Shown piece by piece: positions 36,886 to 47,958 of a stretch of DNA of 64,000 nucleotides. The translations under genes were made by a program, and so were the position numbers. How positions within the stretch are numbered: the stretch's first letter is position 1; the number at the start of each line of letters is the position of its first letter. The DNA is taken from positions 2,108,001-2,172,000 of the forward strand of contig JACGCN010000006.1 of assembly GCA_014905825.1 (NCBI GenBank). Reading direction: 5' to 3'. The notes beneath the pieces are model-generated. The model did not search any database and was not told the origin of the DNA. It saw nothing but the letters and a program-made list of their open reading frames with translations. The DNA comes from Lyophyllum atratum. Lineage: Eukaryota > Basidiomycota > Agaricomycetes > Agaricales > Lyophyllaceae.

Positions 36886-37877
36886 CTATCCATATAATGT
36901 CTGGTCATGCGGTGCCCCAAATAAGCCTGTCTTCCAGCTGCTGGGCTGCCGCCACTCCGTCAAATTGTGACCCACGACTTTCGCCACCACTGCCGCAAAC
37001 AACCGTGCATCTGCTCTGTTATCCCCTTCCAAAACGAACTGCAAGAGTGACGCGGTTGGGATAGGCCAATCTTGTGGTAGTGAACCGAGGATTCGCCTGG
37101 TCAAACCACCACCAGGGATAAATGGGACTTCATCCTCTGCTGACCCATGTGAACGATTGAAGCACTGGTGATGTATACGTGGGTATCGGAAGTGAGGTCA
37201 ACGCGTCCAACGATGTAGCAGCGAGCGATGGGCTATTCCTTGGCTGTAGTTGATATGTCGGCGTACTGAGGCAGAAATTGATCACCCAGTCAAAGAATGG
37301 AGAATACGGAGGGGACATACAACATCTGAGAGTCCATCCGATTAGACAAATCCACGCCAGAGAGGAAAAGGACAGAGCCCACGCCCGAAGTACGGATGAA
37401 GTCAATCAGACTGGTAACGAAGACTTGTTTCCTCGACTGGCTACGGTCACCGATGATCACCGCAGCAAGAGAGTAGAAGCCTACCTTTAGAACAGGGGAC
37501 CTCTGTTGGATGACAAGCAAATCGGACTCGGACGCGCCGTAGACTTTACAGCACTTGTAAATGACAAGCGAGCATCTGAATCGCGAGTCACATACGTTCC
37601 AGAGGTGTAGTAATGCCTTCCTCGCCGTCCTCCTTCGCGCCTATCATAGGCACTAGAAATTCTGGGTTGAAGATGGCCAGACAATGGAGGGAAAAAGATG
37701 CAATGAGGAGATCTGCTGCGAGTTGGGACACATTGGCGGTGGAAACGATGGGCTAGTAAAACGTTAAAGTTGTCAAATAGACGATATCGTAGAACACATT
37801 ATCGGAAAACAAACGACTATGAGAGTCTTTCCAGCGAGCTTCACTTGGTTCGTGACAGGGTAAATGAAAGGACTCAT
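36886..37877 (-). CDS. Proteasome assembly chaperone 2 (PAC2/Add66), one frameshift
   Basis: With PAC1, PAC2 helps build the alpha ring of the 20S proteasome. Exons on minus begin 37818-37877 (MSPFIYP...LAGKTLI) and 37596-37752 (PIVSTANVSQLAADLLIAS); later exons give VIQQRSPVLK, FLSGVDLSNR, PTYQLQPRNSPSLAAT, PFIPGGGLTRRIL, WPIPTASLLQFVLEGDNRADA and GLFGAPHDQTLYG, the order of the PSMG2 family. The start at 37877 was chosen because its residues match that family; the longer frame from 37962 does not. One extra base at about 37152 (TT in the minus-strand TCGTTCAC) breaks the frame between SPVLQS and SAEDEVPF. The 3' end lies 83 bp from that of RRP12, convergent with it. Confidence 0.87.
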
Positions 37878-38227
37878 GGCTGTCAGTCGCAAAGAGATCT
37901 AAGCGACAGGCGCCTACATACTTACATGTCAGACGCTTCAACAATTTGCTTGGTATGATCATGTTCTAAACAAAAACAGTACATGTACCCAGTACCTCCG
38001 TGGTCAGCTTCATGTAGGAATAAACTCTTGTTGGTTTTGAGTTGGGGAGTGTTCAGGTCTTATGACTGATAAGTTCTCGAAAATCATACCGTCTGTGCTA
38101 AAATTCTTCACTGAGTACTACGTACTAAGGCCTGACGCCCAGAACTAACGCTGGACCGTAGAATTTCGCGAAATACTGACGCGTGTTCTCATGTCTCTAT
38201 TCGTTCCATTCATGCCTCATCCACCTA
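37878..38227. other. Intergenic: PAC2 promoter and ETFA 3' end
   Basis: 350 bp between two minus-strand genes. It includes a repeat-like AGTACTACGTACTAAG around 38113 that is nearly self-complementary. No coding signal. Confidence 0.45.
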
Positions 38228-39373
38228 TTATGCTTTTAACTTTTCCACAAGCTCCGGAATAGCTTCGAAAAGGTCTGCCGTAAGACCTAAATCGGCGACT
38301 TGGAATATAGGTGCATCAGGGTCCTGCGCGCAAGACATCAGCATACGACCCGATCGTTGAATATACGACTTGCCTTGTTTATAGCAACGATGAGTTTCGA
38401 ATCTTTCATTCCAGCGAGATGTTGAATAGCTCCAGAAATTCCCACCGCCATGTACAGCTCGGGTGCGACGACTTTACCGGTCTGACCTACTTGTAGCGAG
38501 TTGTCGGCATAGCCTGCGTCGACGGCGGCGCGTGACGCTCCGACTGCAGCACCAAGCACATCCGCAAGTGGGTATAATGTGGACGCGAATGTATCGGCAC
38601 TTTTCAGGGCGCGTCCGCCAGACACAACGCGACTAGCGACACCGAGGTCTGGACGGTCGGACTTCGTGAGGGTCGTCTTGACGTGTTCCGTTGGTGAGTC
38701 CGAGACTTGGACAGGTTCCAATAGCGAGGACTCGGCTTCAGAGCCATCTTGCGGTTGTGCAGCAGCAAAGGCCGTGCTTCTGACAGTGAAGAATTTGATT
38801 GGAACGGACGAGGATGCGCGAACGGTGGCAATTGCGTTTCCAGCGTATATTGGACGGGTGAACGTAGTGCTGTTGGAGGAAGCGTCATGATCCACGGAAG
38901 TGACATCCGAAATGGCCGGAGCATCAAGCCTTGCCGCGACACGGGGAAGGAGTGATTTTGCGAAAGACGAGGTCGCAGAAACAACGTGTGTGAATGGCGG
39001 GGAGTTTGAGAGGAGCTTCTCCAGAAGCGGAGACACGGTCTCTGGGAGCGGTTCCGTGTATTGCGGCGAAGTCGAATGGAGGACGGAGGTCAAACCTTTC
39101 AGTCTATTCAAGTCAATTGCATGGTCCGTGGAAGTTGGGAAATTGGAATTACTTTTTGACTATGTCGACAACACCTTGGACATGCTCCGGTGCGCCAATA
39201 ACGAGTCCAGTAACATTGCCCCCAAGCTGCTCAGCAGCAGTGAGTGCTGACAGTGAGCCTGAATCCAGCTGTCCTTGCCGGTGCTCTAGAAGAACCAGAG
39301 CATGGGGTGGGGCGGCGGTTGCATACGAGCGTGAAATGGCCCGAGCAGAGATAATAGGACGTGCTCGTAGCAT
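38228..39373 (-). CDS. ETFA: Electron transfer flavoprotein, alpha subunit
   Basis: Mitochondrial matrix FAD protein; with ETF-beta it passes electrons from acyl-CoA and other dehydrogenases to ETF-ubiquinone oxidoreductase. Three exons: 39153-39373, 38374-39103 and 38228-38323. The N-terminus (MLRARPIISARAISRSYATA) is an Arg/Ser-rich presequence. Domain I runs to about residue 200. The FAD domain has VASRVVSGGRALKS, the VGASRAAVDAGYAD loop, and QVGQTGKVVAPELYMAVGIS then GAIQHLAGMKDS, ending in [20 protein letters not shown]. All are family hallmarks. The second intron (38324-38373) begins with GC instead of GT. Length about 349 aa is normal. Confidence 0.96.
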
Positions 39374-39680
39374 TGGGAAGAACAGAGCAAGTCCAACTCC
39401 AGCACAAAGTCCGATCTTATCACTGCTGGTTCACGGTATTCCACGTGATATTGTCAGTCTGTCTTCAACTTGTTCAAACTTCGAACTGTTATTATGTTTA
39501 CTATGGTGATATCTACCCCAGCGTCTATCTGTCCTCTCTATCCTGTTACGGGATGCGGTTCCTCAGACACCTAACGACACACACACCATTCACCGGCATG
39601 TCTGCCGGGCAAGGTTCTTTAGGCGCTGCAGTATAAGAACGCAAGGATGCACATATCAAACTTTATCGCTGCGCCTACCC
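39374..39680. promoter_or_regulatory. Shared upstream region of ETFA and the ZNFX1-like gene
   Basis: 307 bp between divergent starts. Pyrimidine-rich around 39470-39540 on plus. No coding signal; an earlier ATG at 39647 is out of frame with the helicase. Confidence 0.4.
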
Positions 39681-42600
39681 ATGCCCCCTTGTCGTTTCTT
39701 CAACTCGCCAAAGGGTTGCCGGAGGGGCGATGCCTGCAATTTTACCCATGGAACTCCCCAGAGTGCAAGGCCCTCACCTTCTGCATCAACGGCTGGAGCA
39801 GATCCTGGACCCAGCCGCCGATCAGCTGGGACAGGTCCTGGATCCAGCCTGCGTTCACAGAACGCCGGGCCTCCTAACGCTCCGGGAGGAGCCTGTGACT
39901 TTTACTGGGCTACCGGAAAATGCAAAAGAGAATTTGACTGTCGCTTCCGACACACAATCAATCCAGAGCTAAATGCTCCATCACCCTCATCGCTGGCGGA
40001 TAACAATCGATCACAGTCTGCCATGGATGCCATAGCTCCATTTCTGACGGAAGCTAGTCTAGCTAAATTGAACACATCTGGAATCGATGCTTTCTTCCCT
40101 GGCCCAGCAAAGCCATTGTCACCTAATGAAGCGCACAACGCTATGAAGAAGTATCTTTATGATGATTTTAGGTTCTCAAAGACCTTTGACGTTTATGGAT
40201 TCCTGTCTCCACTCAGCAATGCCACCACATCGAACTCGAATTCTTGGGTCAGTAGTGCTCTTCGTTTGCCAAGTCCTTGCTCTAATTTTTTGCTAGACCT
40301 CAGAAGATGGGCAGGTATGGTCAATCTTGCTTTCTTATTCGCCGTTAGAAGATATTTACTTGTCTGAAGTTACTCTTGAACTCTATCGCCACGGTATGCC
40401 CCAGTTTTTTGATTTCCACGACATGTATTGAGGTTTGATGAAGGGAAATGGACTACTTCGTATCGATGAGATCCTCCGGTGGTCCCCTGTCTCTACGCGA
40501 GCTGGCTCTCACCCCCTCGAATTGTCATTCCAGAGAGGGTTCCTACCACTATTAAGGGTATGAATCCCCCTAAAGTCGCTATCAGATACGTCCTAAATTT
40601 CCACTATTTAAAAGTTCTACTCGTCGGATCTCGTCGTGAAAAGCACAATGAGCCATCTTGTGAAGTAGAATTACAGTCGATTCCCCGTTTAATTTAGGCT
40701 AACCAGTTTCCAGTGGGCTTTATATGTGTATCATGAACAACTGCGATACGTTTTGTGCGAAAATTGAGGCATGCATGGATGCTTTCATGGCGGCACAATC
40801 GTTTAAGGATCCCAAAGCGGTAGCCAACAAAGATCCTATTGGCAGCCAAGTAATTGCATCGCTGACTGGCATCTTCTTTGAGTAAGTCGCTTCGTCAACA
40901 TCATCAACATCAAGTATCCTCTAACTATCATGGCCAGATGCCTTACTCGTTTCAAAAATTCGACTGCTACTCATCCCATGTTACTTGATACCGTTCGACG
41001 ACTTCAAGATTGGACTGAGAAATGGATCGCTGGGATTGTTAAATCACCTCCAAGCTTCGATGACCCCTTTGGTGGTGCAACTCAAGCCGCTCGCGATCAT
41101 ATTGTCGCGTTTCTGAGAAGCAAAGTAGAGCGACTTGTCAACATCGTTGACCGAGAGCAGGCCAAGCTCGATCGTGCTGGGAGAATGGCAAAGAGTGCCC
41201 TGTCCCCTAGCCTAGCGGCCAACCTCGATGAAGGCATCATTTCAGCCCTCCGAATTACTTATAATGCACCGGGCGAGCTTTCGAATCAGGGAAGACCACG
41301 GCACGATAACGATTTCATCGATATCCAGGACATCCGTGTCGCCCCCACCCACGAAGAACTCATCTGTACTATTGCTCCTTTTCTGCCTGCCAATCTGCAT
41401 GCCGCTCCCCATCCTCTGCCTAACGAAAGCATGGAGAGGCTTTTGGATATTCAATTCAGGCTTCTTCGAGAAGAATTGACGTACGTCCTCCTCTTTTAAA
41501 TGCTGAGCACTGTATATCTGACTCGTTGGGTACGCAGGGCTCCGCTGCGTACATCCGTGCAGCTCGTGCGCGAAGATTTGATGAGCACCAGGAAGAAGAC
41601 TCAACTGGCCGAAATCATGAAGAATCGTGGAGGCAGATACCACGGATTCGTCAACGCTCAAGAAAGCGTGATGTTCAACGTCTACACTGGCGTCAAATTT
41701 TCATCCCTGCTTCCAGATCGGCGCGGCTTATCTGCCAGTTTCTCGTTTGATTCGCCGCCCTGGCCGTGCACGTGCACCACAACCAAAAGCCCGCAAAGCT
41801 TTTTGGGAAGGTATGAGCGGAAAGCGCATGATTCAAGGTGGACTCGTTGCACTTGTCTGGAAATCTCGAGCCGGATTGAACGTGCACCTAGGTGTGCTAG
41901 CAAGCAGTGTGAGGGACTTGGCGGACTCGGTGCAAACCAATCCGGATCGAGTTTCTGCTCGAGTAGTCTTTTTTGACCCTCATGTCGAACTACGCATCCT
42001 CGACGTTCTCCAAGATCCATCTTCCCAAAGTGACGGCACTATGATAATCGTCGAAGCCCCCGTCATGTTTGAGGCTATTCGACCTTTTCTAGAGGCTCTG
42101 CGGGTTGAACCAGAATCGATTCCATTCAGCCAATATCTCGTGCATCGACCTCCTGGGATTCTTCCCTGGCACTGGTATTCGACCACCCCAATACGCACTT
42201 ACTCCCGGTTTTGCATACCAGCTGGCACCTTTGTTCCCCGCCGAGGCTGGTGTTGATGACCTCAAATTGTATGTCAACGATCCAGACTCGGTGTACCAGT
42301 GTCCTTCATGAACTTGGGCGGAGTCGATTAGATCCAAGTCAAGTAAAGGCTGTGGTCGATGCGCTCACCAGGGAGGTTGCTTTGATACAAGGGTGAGTTG
42401 ATTTCTGGCTCAGATCTTGAGTTGCCACTCATGGTATAATGATTAGGCCTCCTGGCACGGGAAAGGTACGAATGTCAGTATTTCGGTTTAACACATCTAA
42501 CTTTAAATACTAGTCGTTCACCGGAGTGGAATTGCTGCGGGTGTTGGTGGCAAGCGCGAAGCCCATCCTGATGATCGCCTTTACCAACCATGCTCTGGAT

Positions 42601-45600
42601 CATCTCATGACCAGTGTGCTCGATGCAGGTATCACGGACAAGATCGTCCGGCTTGGCAGCCGCTCCGCTGATGAAAGAATCAAAAAGTTTTCTATTGAGG
42701 AGCTAGAGATGGTGGCAGGACGTTCCCGGTTGGAAGCATCCTTCGGACGCAACCACCGGGAGCTTAAAGGCGTTGAAGAAGAAATCACACAGCTCATGAG
42801 AGCCTTCGCCCAGACCGAAATTTACTCCGAAAGATTACGAGCTTCCTTGAGACGCAATACCCCGAGCATTTCGAGCACGTCCTGGCTCCTCCTACCTGGA
42901 TATCTTCCATCCACACCTTATCTCTCGGCTGGCAGAAAGTTGGGCAACGAGGCAAGGACCTGCAGGACTCCGAAAATACCATCTACACCTTCTGGCTGAC
43001 GGGGGGGGATTTGGAATTCCTCTCCACGGAGCAAGGGCTTCAACCACAGCAGGCGCTGCCGCACAATGAGCCCATGCAAGAGAACAAATACGCTATCCTG
43101 CAGGAAGTTGAGTATGCGGTCGCGGACGAAGAAAGCTCGGATGAGGAGGATGAAGATCTAGAGCCCTGGCAATACTTCTGGGATGCTTCCATTGACCGCT
43201 CTGCTACACTCACTTTGGTGGACCATCCCGTAGAGGAGAATGACCGGCCCCGTTCGCCGTCTCCTACGACCCTCCAGATCGCAGATCTACAAGATCCCGT
43301 TGAATTTTTTGCTGCTCATGGCTGCGCAGAAATTCCGAAGCTGCCGACTGGTGATCGGCCACTTCACGTTCTTCTCGCTGGAGGTGATATGTGGACATTT
43401 TCGCTCGCTGAGCGGGAGCGATTGCATACCTTTTGGAAACAAACGGTACGAGAAACTACGCATCAGAATCATTTGGACGACTTCAACCGACTCCGAGAGA
43501 AATACATGAGAGTCCATGAGGTGTATAATGAGGGGAAGAATGAAGTAAGATGGTAACACATATTGATTGCCTTTTGCTAATCAATCGAAAAACTAGGCCC
43601 GCCGCCAAGTTCTCGCACATGTAGATATCGTTGGGTGTACAACGACGGGTGACTTCCTTCCTCTTCATGAATATGCGATAGCAACTCAATTCACCGTCGA
43701 ACTTATAGGTGCCGCTAAGCTGACCGCCTTACTGAAGGTTGTGTCTTTTCTGTGCCGGAAAAACTGATGCTGATTGTATACAGGGTCTCGCACCCCGCGT
43801 TATGCTCGTGGAAGAGGCTGGGCAGGTTTTGGAAGCTCACATATTGGGTAGCTTGGTTCCTTCTGTGGAACACCTCATCCTCATCGGAGACCCCTTACAA
43901 CTCCGCCCGACATTGAATAACTATTGTGAGCCACGGCATATGGTCTTTCGTCCTTACCAGCGCTGATTTTTCTTAGCCCGCAAGTACAACACATACGAGG
44001 TGAGTTGAGCTTCTCAGGAAATATCCAGCGATTTAAATGACGATAAACAGGTCGATATGATCAAAGATCTGGTCCTTTTCCTTTTACGGTACGTCACCGG
44101 TGGGTGAATCGTAAGTTTTCTGATTCGACAAACTTTGTTTAGCCAAGGATGTTATTCTCAAGAAGGTGACATAGTAGTCTTATGCGCCTATCTTGGCCAG
44201 CTCGCTCGGGTTCGAGATGCACTTGCTGATAGCGTCGCGGTTGTAATCGATGAACGTGATCAAGCTGATCTCGCTGAACAAGAAGACGAGCAGACGGCGG
44301 AACTATTGGACGATTCTCGTGTCGAGCACATCAAAGTCTCTAAAAGGGTATGATCACATCTTTAGAAATGGAGAATTATGTCTCATAGTAAAACTCCCGT
44401 AGGTACGCCTTCGGACTGTCGACAACTATCAAGGAGAGGAAGCCAGGGTGCGCGATGCAGTATGCCATCTCAAGTGCTGCCGATTCTGAATTCCGTTTTC
44501 AGATCATCATCTTATCTCTCGTGAGAAATGGTGGAAATATGGAAGGGGGAAGGTCGGGAGACAGACCGACCATTGGATTCTTGAAAGTACGATCCTCTAC
44601 TTGACGGGCACGAGTTTCAACTGACTATCAACAAATTGACAGTCAGACAATAGGACCAATGGTGAGGGCTACCTGTTAACCAGCTCCATCCTAGTCTAAA
44701 TGTCATTCAAACAGTCTCCCTTTCTCGTGCAAAGGAAGGTCTCTTCATCTTCGGCAATGCTCCACAGTTATCGGCAAGAAGCCATATGTGGCGCGGTGTC
44801 ATCAAAAACCTAGAACGAGAAGAGTGTCTGGGCGATGCATTCCCCATTGCTTGTCATCAACACCCAAGTGATGTGAAATACATATCTAAACCAGGTCAAT
44901 TGCAACAATTTGCTCCGGATGGTGAGTATCTTCACTCTCCTCGTTGTATATGCCTAATTCGCCTCGATAAGGCGGGTGCCTCAGATCCTGTGAGGCTCGA
45001 CTTAAATGTGGTCATGTCTGCCCGTATAAGGTATTGTTAGTCTATGTCGGAATTCCACGTCGTATGTAACATGCCATCGTAACAGTGCCACCCCGATGAT
45101 CCTGGACATGTAGCTGTGACATGTCTTCAGAGTTGTAGAAGGATCTGCAATAGAAGACACCCTTGCAAAAAGGAGTGCGCCGTACCTTGTGGGGACTGCA
45201 CTTTCGAAGTTCCCGAAGTCGAACTCCCCTGCTGGCCATACGAGTCCATCCGTTCCATGGTGAGTATCGCGTTATGGGTATATTGACCTCCTAACTAAAC
45301 CGATATTATAGCTATCTGCTTGACAAACTCGAGGAAGCCTTCTGCCATGTCGTTGTCGACAAAAACCTTCCCAATTGCGAGCACATTGCAAAATTGAAGT
45401 GTTCCGACGACCCCTCCCGATATATCTGCAATCGTCAATGTGGCGGCATCATGGAATGCTGTAGCAGGACTTGCAACTCTAACTGCCACAACTGTCAAGA
45501 CGAGAATCGGTCTCTGGAGCAGGAAGATGGTCTTATCGCCAGAACAATGCACGTTCAGCACCCCTGCCGCAAAAGCCTTCCTTGCGCCCATATGTGCAAC

Positions 45601-47765
45601 ATACCGTGTTCACTAGACCACAAATGTGTCACGACCTGCAAAGAGCGGTGTCGGCAGGAGTGTTGCCATGCTCGTTGTAACCAGAACTGCTCAACCCCAT
45701 GCTCTCCGTGTCAAGAACCGTGCACTTGGTAAGCGACAATGTGGATTTCAAAAGATTTTGCACGATGTTAAATTATCCTTTCGCAGGGCATGCCCTCATC
45801 ATGCTTGCCCGCTGCCTTGTGGCTCGGTCAGTGATCCGCTCTCGTTCTGTTGTCCTTCTCACTGACTACGAAACTCTAGGTTTGTGCTCGATTACCCTGC
45901 GATAAGCGATGCGAAAAACTCTTAGACTGTGGCCACCGATGCCCATCAGGTGCTTAATATTCTAATTATCGTTTTCAGACCATAGTCTGACGCCATTACT
46001 GTAGTTTGCGGGGAAGATTGCTCCATCCAAGTCTGCCCTCGTTGCGCTCCTCCTGAACTCAAGGAAAAGATGGTTGATCTCATCCTTGGACTGACCCTTG
46101 GGGACATCCTGGACGACGAGGAAACACTTGACGAGATGTTAATCACATTGCCGAGATGTGGGCATGTTTTCACCGTGGAGACGCTGGACGGCATATGCGG
46201 GATGGGTGATTATTATAGCAAGAACGATGGGAAATGGCTCGACTTGAAATCCCCTGTCAGCCAGACTGCCACCGGAGAAGTGAAAAAGCCCCCCGTCTGT
46301 CCCACCTGTCGTTCAGCCATCACATCGCCTCGTTACGGCCGTGTCTTCAAATCTGCCGACCTCGATATCTTGGAGAGGAACGTCATTTTTCGCATGTCGA
46401 ACCAGCTTGAGGCTTTACGAGGCATGATGGAGCGCATTTCAAAGTCTGCCATTGAGACAGATTTACTCAGCAAAGCGCCAACGATCAAATTAGAAGCTGT
46501 GTCTGCATCCGAGAGTGTGCGCAAAGGCTGCAGGAAGGCATGGAAAGCTCTCATGGGTGACAAAAGGGAAACTCCTACACCTGCGGAGGCCCTAAACCCA
46601 GGAAACGAAAAACTTTTCCTTATCTCACGACCCGTTGCTGGAGCGTGGACCAAGGCAGTCAAGCCTCTCGTTCAGCTCTATGAGCGTGCATTGAAAGTAG
46701 CCGGAATACGTTCTGCCCACGTGAAGGCATGGGAGGCAGCCTGGTCCCGTCTCGTGGAGACAGAAATGGAACTCGCTGCGGCTGATCCGGCTCGGGCACC
46801 TCGAAATCCACATCAGTATGCGATGCAGATGGCAAGGAAGAAGGTTGGCCAACCACAGCCTCTCGCAGATAAGAGGTTCTTGGTCGAGGCATTTTGGACA
46901 ACGATCCAAGTCCGATTCATCCTCTCCGATCTTGCCTATGCGTGGTTGAAGGCAGCTGGAAAAGGAGAGAATTATACAACGGAGCAAGCTCAAATGTGGG
47001 CCACCTTTGCCTCGGCATTGCTGGACGGGTGTCGACGAGACGCAAATATCGCACTGGAGGTCTCAACAGCATCTGAGAGTCGTCGCCAAATGACGAAAAC
47101 ATCACTTATCATCATGCGCGTGGACCTGGAACGTTTCCGTTTTAAACTAAGGATGGCCGAAGAAAGTCGCAGTATGATTAGATTACCGGAAGAGCGCAAA
47201 AGGATGGCGGACGAAGCTCTAGTTGAAACGAACCATATCGAGAAGGAGATTGAAGAGATCGTTAGGGACCACCTCCGCATCCTTCATGATGATGGTCAGG
47301 GCTGGATTGTCAAAAACTTCACGGAGACTGCCAATGTCATACTTCGCGAGTGGCAAGCCCTCGAAAAAAGCGTCCGCGCCTCGACATTTTACGAACCTGT
47401 TTCGTTGGATGAAAAAATGAATATCGTTAAAGCATTTGATTTCTGTATGTATCATCCACTTGTGATGCATACCGAAGCTCGTTCTTACCTTCATTTTTAC
47501 AGCCCACGGGGTCATTTTTACTACTGCCCCAATGGGCACCCATTTATCATAGGAGAAGTACGTTACTGCGGCCTTCTGCTTTATCAGCTTAGTGACATCC
47601 CTCTAGTGCGGTGGTGCGATGGAAAGGGCACGCTGCCCGGAATGTGGTGAAGTTGTGGGGGGGTCTGGCCACACGCTAGCCAGCGGAAATACGCGTGCCA
47701 CGGAGCTTGAGGATCTCGCAGCGCGGGCAGGTGCACAGCCTAGTCCTTGGGCTTGGGGGAGATAA
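39681..47765 (+). CDS. ZNFX1/Hrr1-type helicase with CCCH, NF-X1 and RZ zinc fingers (damaged in this sequence)
   Basis: Very large superfamily 1 RNA helicase. Relatives are ZNFX1 of animals and Hrr1 of fission yeast, which act in small-RNA and antiviral pathways. Order: two CCCH fingers, each C-x8-C-x5-C-x3-H (from residue 4 and about residue 71); the ZNFX1-type N-terminal region; Walker A GPPGTGKS, whose PPGTGK lies in a 19-nt exon (42447-42465); motif II MLVEEAGQ; LIGDPLQLRPTLNNY; motif V VDNYQGEEAR; motif VI VSLSRAKEGL; a Cys/His-rich NF-X1 array (about 44990-46060); a coiled, charged region; and a C-terminal RZ finger (CPNGHPF...CGGAM...CPECG). About 100 residues expected between LNNY and KYNTYE are absent. 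Frame breaks at 41758, 42164, about 42294, 42841 and 45233, and perhaps 40732. Ends with TAA at 47763. Confidence 0.88.
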
Positions 47766-47958
47766 TATGTGTTTATGACGTTGGAAAGAGTGTACTCAAA
47801 ATATACTTTGTAACTGGCAAGTGGAAATGGAATGATAATCGTTGCACTTATCACTTGCATGTGATGCCTCGGTTCGGCAAGATCCGGGCCGAGTCAGCTC
47901 GAACGCCGGGTTTAGTCAAGAATGCAGAAGACGGGGGTAGTAAGGTTATCTGTCGACT

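Noticed and set aside
37753..37962. PAC2 start at 37962 (MIIPSKLLKRL...)
   Set aside because: Reading from 37877 gives the family's N-terminus directly; the longer frame needs an extra intron and its tail is intronic.
40726..40768. 43-bp intron (GTGTAT...TTGAG) in the helicase that would avoid the 40732 break
   Set aside because: It would remove the NNCDTFCAKIEACM region that matches the family, and 43 bp is shorter than every other intron here. The break is kept only as tentative.
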